A DNA stretch of 61,019 nucleotides from Chrysochromulina tobinii. Taxonomy: Eukaryota > Haptophyta > Prymnesiales > Chrysochromulinaceae. Location: the NCBI GenBank assembly GCA_001275005.1, contig JWZX01002355.1:1-61019 (forward strand), read 5' to 3'. The translations under genes and the position numbers were made by a program. The notes under the pieces are model-generated. The model had not been told where the DNA came from. It made no database searches and saw only the letters and a program-made list of their open reading frames with translations. Below, piece by piece: positions 40,089 to 47,476 of this stretch (position 1 is the first letter of the stretch; every line of letters starts with the position of its first letter).

Positions 40089-40559
40089 CCCCAGGAATCC
40101 AGGCCGCGTGTGATGATGTGAGAGAGCGTTCTTCGGACCCCATTGCACATTTCCTCTCCGTCGCCACGGACGACGTTTGCGTGGCGGGAGATGTAGGGGA
40201 GGTTTCGGATTCGCCCGACACATCCAAACTTGAATTTCCAAATTAAGTTGAATTGATTTCAGCGCGTGTTTTGCTACCCTCATGAGGCGTTTTGCGGCGA
40301 GGTCGCCTCTCCCACACATCCTCGCGGCCGAAGGGGACGAGAGTCGAGAATGGTGCAGCCTGAAGACGCGAATGGGGCACTCGCACACGCCGTGTGAAAT
40401 CCATGAAAGCATGGTCACTGCAGTGGAGCTTTCCGTTCGTTGCCACCCCACCGGCACGGGTTATCACCCCTGCGCTCTGTCGTTCAATTCCTCGCATTGT
40501 GTGTGCAGTTTGTGGCGGCGCTGACATGCATCGCGCTCACGAATCCACCCGTGGTGGTC
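40089..40559. promoter_or_regulatory. Shared upstream region of two divergent methyltransferase-type genes
   Basis: 471 bp between the ATG of the DOT1-fold-like gene and the first in-frame ATG of the SET gene. The SET frame stays open leftward to a stop at 40404 without another ATG and encodes a hydrophobic stretch (VVQFLALCVQFVAALTCIAL) that would be a good signal sequence if supplied with a start by splicing. Confidence 0.5.
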
Positions 40560-41252
40560 ATGCCAGTGGGCGCTCTGTTCTCAAGGGGTGACGAACCCAA
40601 TGTGAAAGAAGACGGCATGAGGGTCAGCGCCAATGCCCAGATGAGAAAATTGTCGGGCGGCGCAGTTGAGGAGAAGGAAGTCGAGGAGGAGAAGGAGGAG
40701 GAGGACCTCTCTGCCGGTGGCCCGGTGGCCCGTCGCGTCCTCCTCGAGATTGCTGGGTTCGAGAAGCTGTCGGACGAGTTCTTCGTCGTCCGCGACACGA
40801 CAGACGGTCGCGGCCGTGGGCTTTTCGTCGCGAAGCCAATCGCGGCCGAGACGTACCTCTTCGACTACCTGGACAGCCCAGCCTTTATCATCGACCAGGT
40901 CGAGTTTGAGCGGCGATATGAAAACCCGACGGGCACGCAATCGGGGGACTACGCGATCGGCATCACGCTGCCCGACGGTGTGCACGTTTACCTCGACGCA
41001 CAGGACCTACTCAGCAGCAAGCACGCCCGGTTCATGAACCACGCCGAGGACGCGCCGACCCGCAACTGCGAGTGCTGGACGATAACTCCGCCGACGAGCG
41101 ATCATGTGCGAGCGATGCTCTTTGCGTCACGCGACCTCGTTGTGGGCGAGGAGCTCTGCTGGGACTACGGCGCCGACTATTGGCGGGGGCGCGAGGACAA
41201 GGTGGACGAGGCTCGGCGCCCATGGTGGAAGCCGACGTGGTGGACCTCGTGA
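40560..41252 (+). CDS. SET-domain protein (putative lysine methyltransferase)
   Basis: 230 aa from the ATG at 40560. An acidic Glu/Lys stretch (~40-55) precedes the SET fold: DTTDGRGRGLFVAKPI (SET-I, Gly-rich SAM loop), FDYLDSP, the ARFMNHAED...RNCECW region (SET-III; Asn-His for SAM binding) and GEELCWDYGADYW (SET-IV with the catalytic Tyr). Pre-SET and post-SET zinc clusters are not obvious. Length fits a minimal SET protein. The substrate may be histone or non-histone. An alternative N-terminus with a hydrophobic leader is possible if an upstream exon exists. Confidence 0.82.
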   Translation: MPVGALFSRGDEPNVKEDGMRVSANAQMRKLSGGAVEEKEVEEEKEEEDLSAGGPVARRVLLEIAGFEKLSDEFFVVRDTTDGRGRGLFVAKPIAAETYLFDYLDSPAFIIDQVEFERRYENPTGTQSGDYAIGITLPDGVHVYLDAQDLLSSKHARFMNHAEDAPTRNCECWTITPPTSDHVRAMLFASRDLVVGEELCWDYGADYWRGREDKVDEARRPWWKPTWWTS

Positions 41253-41280
41253 GAAGAGTTCGCACACGCGTTGAGGGAAG

Positions 41281-41322
41281 GGGAGATTACCCAAGGGAGA
41301 TTACCCAAGGGAGATTACCCAA
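41281..41322 (+). repeat. Three tandem 14-nt repeats
   Basis: GGGAGATTACCCAA repeated three times, followed by a partial fourth GGGAxA, 28 nt after the SET stop codon, within the presumed 3' UTR. The unit is itself partly palindromic. Confidence 0.85.
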
Positions 41323-41562
41323 GGGATATCCGAGGAGATTGGGGAGCGACCAGATCGACCAGTCGCGGGCCCGCCGATAGATCCGATAGAAATTTTTCTT
41401 ATTAGAGAAAAAGCGCGTGTCATAACCGCAACATCAACCGCAAACTCTTTTTGTGCGTCAAATAAATGCACAAGATCCTGGGTGTGTTTCCTAAACATCT
41501 GGTCTACACACAGTCGAGCTTTCCCGTATCTGTGGAACCTGTGTTGGCGTCTGACTGTGTCG

Positions 41563-43094
41563 TCACCAGAGCGAGGGCTGGGCGAGGGGTCCGCTTGGCC
41601 TCCCGGCCGCACCGTCGGATCCGGGCGGCGGGCTTGGGCTGCGCGCCGCGGCGCGCCGTGCCTTGAGTGCCGCCTGGCTGCCATACAGGGGATCCGGCCC
41701 TTGCATTGGTGCGGCGACGCCGTGATACTGCGGCGCCGGCGCATACTCGTACGCGTCACTGGGATGATACCGTGGCGGCGACGGCGGCAAGTTGTGTGGC
41801 TCCGGAAGCCTCGGCTGCTGAAGCGCCGGCGTGCCAGCTGCTAGCATCTCCATCGGATTGGGGACGCCGCGCGCCGCCCTCCGTCGAGCTTTGAGCGCCT
41901 CTTGGCTACCATAGTCGTTGGGTGGGGGCGCCGGCTGCACACGCGGCACGTGATTCCCGGCCTTCATCGCCGTCGGTGGTGCCAGTGGCGCCCCTGCTGC
42001 CATCATCTCCACCGGCGACGGCACTCCGCGCGCTGCTCTCCGCCGTGCCCTGAGTGCCTCTTGCGAGCCATACTCTTGATTTGGCGGTGGTGGTACGTTG
42101 ACGTAGCCGAGGCCGTCGAGGTACGCGGGCTCGGGGCCGCCGCCGCCAGGGTAGCCTCGGCCGACGGGTGCGTAGCCTATGCGGTATTGCTCCGGTGGCA
42201 TGGTCCTTTCCGGAGGGTTGGCGCCACCAAACAGCGGATTCGAGCCTGATGAGGGAGGCAATCAGAGCTGTGATCAGAGGTGTTCAGTGGCCATCAGTGG
42301 CCATCAGTAGCAATCGAGGCTCGAGTCTGATGGCTCGTGCCTTGCGCACGGCGGCGAGTCTCAGCTGCTTGCGCGTCCGCCATTTGATCCGGCCGCAGGC
42401 CATTAGTCAGTCCTCCACCAGCGGCGTGTCCTCCACCAGCGGCGTGTCCTCCACCAGCGGCGTGTCCTCCACCAGCGGCGTTGCGCTGCATCGATCTGTT
42501 GAACTCGTCAAAGGTCAGCAGGCCATCGCCATCTTCGTCCGCCTCCATGAAGGCCGCTGCCGCGTGCTGCTGCTGAAACTGCTGCTGCTGCTGCTGCTGA
42601 CGCTGCTGCTGCTGCCGCCGTTGCTGCTGAATTTCTCGTTCTTGCTCCTGATCCTGTTGCTGCTGCTGCTGCCACTGCTGCTGCCGACCGATCAGACCGA
42701 GCTGCCACGGCTGCAGCGAGCGTTTTGTATCTTCTCCGATCACGGTGATTTCCTCATCCGAGATTCGGCCGGACCGTCCGCGGACGGTCCTTGTTGGCAT
42801 GCCGCCGCCGAAGCTGCTGCTGCTGGAACTACCGGCGCCGCGGTCTCCTCTGCACAGTGTCTGGATTTGTGGCGGAGCAACTCTGCGACAAGCGGTGAGC
42901 ACTGGCCCGTCTGCGGCCATAATCTCGGCCATGCTGCTGCCCCTTTGCGACTCTTTGATTACCTTCCACCTTTCCTCATTGTCGACCTCAGGAGGGACCT
43001 CGACCGCCTGCCTGCCGCTCCGATGAAGGCTTCCCAGGATATCTGAAGGCGTCCGAACCGTCGACGGGAAAGGCATGCCGCTCATGACCGGCAT
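41563..43094 (-). CDS. EF-hand, polyglutamine and YGSQ-repeat protein (2 exons)
   Basis: Exon 1 runs 43094-42350 and exon 2 42245-41563, giving 475 aa. Intron 42246-42349 (104 nt) is GTGCGC...CATCAG and joins the reading frames exactly (codon split 1/2). Exon 1: Gly/Ser linker, a strongly Gln-rich segment (bases ~42562-42690; coiled-coil-like), one canonical EF-hand ADEDGDGLLTFDEF, then four copies of HAAGGG. Exon 2: Pro/Gly-rich with three copies of a YGSQEALRARRRAARGVPSP-type unit, the third degenerate, in an otherwise disordered chain. Exon 2 alone has no ATG start, which supports the splice. Calcium-responsive scaffold is a guess; function unknown. It is divergent from the gene at 43299 (204 bp). 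Confidence 0.78.
42246..42349 (-). repeat. Intron containing CTGATKGCCW decamer array (copy B)
   Basis: Read on the minus strand, the intron holds CTGATGGCCA twice in tandem, then CTGAACACCT, CTGATCACAG and CTGATTGCCT, followed by CTCATCAG at the acceptor. A near-copy of the acceptor region (CATCAGACTCGAGCC versus CATCAGGCTCGAATCC) occurs 17 nt after the donor. Confidence 0.85.
42408..42482 (-). repeat. Four 18-nt tandem repeats encoding HAAGGG-type units
   Basis: The coding repeat is near identical at DNA level (CACGCCGCTGGTGGAGGA, last copy followed by CTG) and lies just after the EF-hand. It implies recent slippage or unequal exchange. Confidence 0.85.
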
Positions 43095-43298
43095 TGGTTC
43101 AACTTTGGGCCAATTCCGCAACGTGTCAGACGAAACTCGAAGCCGGATCTGCGTCCGAGAGAGTAGACGAGTACATCAAAGCAAGCAAGCAACATCGATC
43201 TTCGCGTGTCCCACCGTCCCTTCCCCACTGTATGTACATTTCTCGTCCTGCCGTTCCGAAACATACCGCACCGCACTTTCCGCGCTACAAGTACCGCT
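43095..43298. promoter_or_regulatory. Short bidirectional upstream region
   Basis: 204 bp separate the divergent ATGs of the EF-hand/polyQ gene and the Cys-rich gene. The latter frame continues upstream to a GTG at 43206 and encodes a hydrophobic run (VCTFLVLPF), so a signal sequence from an earlier exon is possible. No clear TATA box. Confidence 0.45.
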
Positions 43299-44969
43299 AT
43301 GCCGACTCCCATACCTTGGATGACGACAGCGGCGGCGGCGGCAGCAAACGAGAGCGCGATATCCGCCGCATGCGAAGACTTCTATGCTCGCGAGGAGCCC
43401 AAAGGGCACTGCCATTGCCTTGGGCCGAACGATAACGCGACGGCGAGCATCGCAGCGGCGATGGCGTCCCAGAGACCGTCTCTCACTATACACACTCAGG
43501 ACAGAGGCGGGACGAGTGGCCTCGCGCTACTTCTCCGTGGTGGCGCGTATCGAGGCTCGATGGACAACTCAGCTGCCGAGCGTGAATCTGCGCAGCTGCG
43601 GTGCGTGCAGTCCGCGATGCGCCGGCTCGTGCAGCCTCTTGTAGATGACGGTGTGAGGGTGCGAGTATTCATGACCGTATACGACAACTTGAATGCGACG
43701 GCCTTGGCACTGCTGCGCGAGCCTTTTGGCAAGCACCTGGCCACGATCACCACGATCGCGGCGCGCGAGTCTGAGCAGCTGACTATGACCGCCAACGCGC
43801 TCGCCAGCTTTCTGGCGCACTGTGAGGAACAGCGAGAGGCCTTCGACGCGGTCCTCCTCACGCGGCTGGATCTCTCTTTTAAAATGGATGTGAGGGCGCT
43901 CCTCGGCCCGCCGTCGCAGCTGCGCGGAATTCGCTTCCTCTGGCAGGAGCTCGAGGCCGGCACCAAATGGCGGTTCCTCTGGCCGGCAGCCTACCTTGGC
44001 GCGTTTTCAAGCCGCCTCTCATCAAGCGACATTGCGCACCTCAATCTCACCCTGGCGCGGCAGAAGCGTGAGCGCAGCCTGGTGCTCACACCGCCCTACT
44101 GGCGAAGCACGCACCGGACCGCGGACACCCTCCACGCATTCAGCTTCCGCCTCTGCCGCTGCTTCTACCGGGCCGTTCGGATGGAGATGACACGGGGCTG
44201 GGCCGCCACCCCTCGCCCCGCCTCGCCCGAGGTGCCGATGCATGTCGTGGCCTGGCGGCCTACACCCGTGACCAACCACTGGCTGCACAAGATGCAGTAC
44301 CACTTGTGGCGCGCGGTGCAGGGCCACATGGGCGTCCTCGTGCCGAATGGAACTTTTGACTCCAACCCTTGCAGCACCACTTGCATGCTCAACCCAGTGT
44401 ACGACATCCTGCCGCGGATGGATTGGGTCGTGCGCAGCGGCATCTGCCAGTCGCCGGACGAGTTTGTGTACGATCCGATCAGTCAGACCCTCTGCTGCCC
44501 GAGCCCCGACTATTGCTGCCCGAATAGCGTCCTCTCATGCTCAGATCCGAACGCCATCTTATTCGACGCCGCAGCCGCGGGCGCTGGGCGCGGCGTGCCT
44601 CGAGAGACTATTGAGAGCGGATGGCGGCGCCACTATCTGCAACGTTCGGGCCTGATGCCCAAACCGAACTGGAGTGCGCCGATCCCAGGCACCCAATGGC
44701 GCCGCGCCATTTCAGATGCAGCGAGCCGGTTGGCCGAGACGGCGTGCCCATCAAGCGAGTGGTCGGACGGCGAGACTGGGCGCACCGGATGCCTCTTCGC
44801 CATGACCGAGCCAAGCGTGCAGCTTGTTAGAGACGTTTGGCTCCATGCGCCCGAGTGGACGACGGCTTGGCCTGTGAATGACGACGAGTCCACGACCAAG
44901 AGCCAGGCCACCCAGGCCCTGCGAGAGGCCTCAACGCCGGTGGGCCGCCGTCTCAGATCGGATGCGTGA
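43299..44969 (+). CDS. Large protein of unknown family, glycosyltransferase-like layout, Cys-rich C-terminal part
   Basis: 556 aa from the ATG at 43299. Residues ~75-290 show alternating strands and helices reminiscent of GT-A enzymes: LALLLRGGAYRG, RVRVFMTVYDN, then AVLLTRLDLSFKMDVRALLG, where TRLD sits where a DxD-type metal site would be. The central part is aromatic- and His-rich (MHVVAWRPTPVTNHWLHKMQ). A Cys cluster follows (CSTTCMLNP, then LCCPSPDYCCPNSVLSCSD). There is no TM helix in the ORF itself. I do not recognise the family with confidence. Secretory or Golgi location is suggested by the many Cys and Asn-Xaa-Thr/Ser sites (NAT, NLT). Confidence 0.6.
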   Translation: MPTPIPWMTTAAAAAANESAISAACEDFYAREEPKGHCHCLGPNDNATASIAAAMASQRPSLTIHTQDRGGTSGLALLLRGGAYRGSMDNSAAERESAQLRCVQSAMRRLVQPLVDDGVRVRVFMTVYDNLNATALALLREPFGKHLATITTIAARESEQLTMTANALASFLAHCEEQREAFDAVLLTRLDLSFKMDVRALLGPPSQLRGIRFLWQELEAGTKWRFLWPAAYLGAFSSRLSSSDIAHLNLTLARQKRERSLVLTPPYWRSTHRTADTLHAFSFRLCRCFYRAVRMEMTRGWAATPRPASPEVPMHVVAWRPTPVTNHWLHKMQYHLWRAVQGHMGVLVPNGTFDSNPCSTTCMLNPVYDILPRMDWVVRSGICQSPDEFVYDPISQTLCCPSPDYCCPNSVLSCSDPNAILFDAAAAGAGRGVPRETIESGWRRHYLQRSGLMPKPNWSAPIPGTQWRRAISDAASRLAETACPSSEWSDGETGRTGCLFAMTEPSVQLVRDVWLHAPEWTTAWPVNDDESTTKSQATQALREASTPVGRRLRSDA

Positions 44970-45877
44970 AAGACTAAGTAGTACCATCACAGAAGTGAGA
45001 AGAGCGCCGTGTTTTTGTTAGCCTCTTTTTTGTTTTTACGCTGGGCCGTGCGGCGGCGACACCGACGTGGTCGTATCGTTAGTCTCACATGTAGCGCGGG
45101 GGCGGCGTCCGCGGTCGCCGCAACCCGCATGGAACGCCGGTCTGGCGTGCCGGCGTGTCGGCGGCGACCCCGCTCGCTCGCTCACCGGTTCCGAGAGACA
45201 GTTCTGTAATATGGCGACCGCGTCGACGACCATCGCAGCACGACCTCGGTCCTGCGCGCCGTCGCGTGCTTCGGGTCGTACCGAGCTGTACCAGTGTAGC
45301 TACGGACGACGCTCGACGGCGCGCCGCCGGGGACAGGAGTCGGCGCGGTGGGGCTCGGCAGTGGCGCTGCCCTGGCGCTGCTCCCTGCCTTTTGGGATTT
45401 GGCGGGGGTGGGTGGCCGCACCCGCGTGGCGCGGAGGTTAGCGAGTCGGCTCGGTTACCCGCTTCGTCTTACCCCCCCGAGCGTCGCGCTCGCGGCGCGA
45501 GCGACGAGAGGCACGGGCGCGCGACTCAGAAGAAATAAAGATCACGCTGGGTGCAGAGTCCACCGTTTCCGGGATCTCGCACTTGGACATGAACACTACG
45601 TTTGCAGGCGTGCGCGGGGGCGGTGTTTTCGGTTCTTGGTTCATCTTTAGACTTTACATAGGATATCATGTACGCGCGGACCGGGGGTAGCGCGTTACTG
45701 ACGTTTTCTCTCGTCGAGATCTCTCGGAAATATTGCCGGCAATCGGAGGGCTCTCGAGCTCTAGCTGGCGGCGGGACTCGCACGTAAAACTGTCGCCGCC
45801 CGCTTCCATGGCCGCACTGGTCGCTCTCCTGTGCTCTCGGCTCTCCGTGTTTCCCGGCTGCGTCCTCGCCAGGGAGA
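44970..45877. other. Intergenic region, about 900 bases
   Basis: Between the convergent Cys-rich gene and the PsbP-domain gene. It is GC-rich and repetitive in feel. One minus-strand ORF (45438-45644) is listed separately as doubtful. I see no tRNA or other RNA gene. Confidence 0.5.
45438..45644 (-). CDS. Doubtful small basic protein
   Basis: 68 aa with an ATG start. The N-terminal half is Pro/Ser-rich with PETVDSAPSVIFISSES, then a strongly basic tail (RARASRRSRRERDARGG). No family recognised; it could be noise in GC-rich spacer. Kept because the composition changes from a plausible folded or acidic half to a basic tail and because it stands alone in a 900-base gap. Confidence 0.2.
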   Translation of the reverse strand: MNQEPKTPPPRTPANVVFMSKCEIPETVDSAPSVIFISSESRARASRRSRRERDARGGKTKRVTEPTR

Positions 45878-46589
45878 TCAGAATCCTTTGGGTACGAACG
45901 AGGCGACGATGTTCTTGTACAGCTCCTGACGCTTCGGCCACTTCTTGTTGGAGGTGACCGTGGTGACACGGTACAGCTTGCCCCGGTTGATGCAAAGCGC
46001 GAGCAGCTCGTGGTACAGCTCGCCCTTGAGCTCGAAGGTATACACGAGGCTCCCCTCTACATCGCTCTCCTCCGCTTTCACAAGCTCTGCATTTCGGCTC
46101 TTGGCGAACTTGGCGCCGACGGTCGGCAGGTCACCGAGCGCCGAGACGGAAGTTGCCGTGGCCACGGGCGATGTGCTCACCTGCACTGTCGTCTCCGGCT
46201 CGATGACGTCCTGGAACTTGACGTCGTACACGCCCGGATCGGACTCGAACTTGTTCCAGCCCTTTGGTGAGTAGAGCTTGTAGCCCTTTTGCGTGTCGAT
46301 GTACGGCTCCAGCAGGCCGCCCATCTGTGGAGGCGGGAGTCATGGTGGCATGGGTAAGACAAGAGCTTAGGGGGCGGCTGCTCGCGGCGCGTGAGCTGCG
46401 TGATCGCAAGGCGCGGACCTTGCTGAAGGTGGGCTCCGCGGCGCTGGCAGCGTGCAAGCCGCCGAATGCTGCGGCGGCAACGGTGGCTCCCGCAGCCTGC
46501 ACAGCGCTGCGGCGGCAAAAAAGCGGCGGCGCCGCAGTCGGCGACGTCGGCAACAGCAGCGCGGTGAGCGAGCACAGGACAGTCAGCAT
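45878..46589 (-). CDS. PsbP-domain thylakoid-lumen protein (2 exons)
   Basis: Exon 1 runs 46589-46419 (57 codons) and exon 2 46324-45878, giving 205 aa. Intron 46325-46418 (94 nt) is GTCCGC...CACAG, phase 0. Exon 1 encodes a tripartite leader: ER-type signal (MLTVLCSLTALLLPTSPTA), a short transit region, then a twin-arginine thylakoid signal (FCRRSAVQAAGATVAAAAFG) ending in AASAAEP. Exon 2 encodes the PsbP fold (YIDTQKGYKLYSPKGWNKFE; GDLPTVGAKFAKSRNAEL; ELYHELLALCINRGKLYRVT; ELYKNIVASFVPKGF). By family it acts on the lumen side of photosystem II or as an assembly factor; which PsbP/PPL subgroup is not resolved. It is divergent from the CX9C gene (165 bp). Confidence 0.9.
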
Positions 46590-46754
46590 CGCGAAATGGA
46601 GATTATAGCGAATCTACAGGGAAGTGTCTCTTATCAGAAAGAGTGTTCTCTGGGCTCGACCAACACAACTCGCACTGGATCGGACACGTTTCGAACTTCC
46701 TTGTTCGGATTCCTCCCACGGTGTTTCCATCTCAAGAGAAAGTGCATTAGCGGC

Positions 46755-47203
46755 ATGTCGTCGGCGGAAGATGCCGATACCGTCGCCTCGTTCCGACGCA
46801 TCTTCGCGTACCCATTCGACTGCGCTACGTTGCAGGAGGCGCACACGGCAGTGCGCACGGCCCACGTGTTCGATCAGCCAATTGTAAAAGACTATTCCCC
46901 AACTTACACAGCACCGTGCGTCCGGTCGAATCACGGCTCTTGCAGTGTGTGCAGGATCATGGCTGGCAGCGCTGCACGGCGACCCGCGAAGCCATGGATG
47001 CGTGCGTTGAGTCAGCTGAGCGGCGTAAATTCTTTGTCGAGTCCGAGTGTCGACGATGGAGACGACGCCATCAGACGTGCCTTCTTCAACACGGTGCCGA
47101 CTGTCAGGTACAACTCAGCACTCTGCTGGCATGCGTAAGGTACGGACAAGTGTCGAGCGCGAGCACCAGCCTCGCGCGTGCCGGCACACGCGTCTTTTGT
47201 TGA
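46755..47203 (+). CDS. Quadruple CX9C (double CHCH) protein, likely mitochondrial intermembrane space (2 exons)
   Basis: Exons 46755-46850 and 46946-47203 give 117 aa. Intron 46851-46945 (95 nt) is GTGCGC...TTGCAG, phase 0. The splice is supported because it creates an exact CX9C motif across the junction: C23-X9-C33. Further motifs follow as C42-X9-C52, C67-X9-C77 and C85-X9-C95, i.e. two twin-CX9C hairpins. Such proteins are oxidised by Mia40 in the intermembrane space. A two-CHCH layout occurs in complex I subunit NDUFA8-type proteins, but identity to NDUFA8 is not shown here. A GTAAGG within the C-terminal codons (bases ~47138) could be another donor, so the last ~20 residues are uncertain. 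Confidence 0.75.
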
Positions 47204-47476
47204 CCCGAAGCGCCACTGCGATGACCAAGCCGCTAATGTGTGCCTCCCCTCCCGTTTTGCTTGTGGACACCCGGAGCGCAGGGATGCCTGCGCACGGCAG
47301 CCACCGCCCACGCCGCTCCGTCCGCCGCCTCCGCTGCACGAGCCGACGTCGCCGTGATGCGGGAGAGAAATGTCTAAAAAATATGACGAAACGCCGTCTT
47401 GGGCTTTTTTTCCCATGCCGGGCGGTGCGAAACCGCTCTCTGTTGCGCTGGTCTCGCCACTCGCAGTGTCATCACG

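Noticed and set aside
38536-45319. Identical 17-mer CGGACGACGCTCGACGG in two intergenic regions (38536 and 45303) as a dispersed element
   Set aside because: Similarity does not extend beyond the 17 bases, and such CG-rich strings can recur by chance in a GC-rich 61 kb.
46599-46754. Upstream extension of the CX9C gene frame
   Set aside because: Lies in the shared promoter with the PsbP gene, has no conserved character, and is not needed for the CHCH fold.
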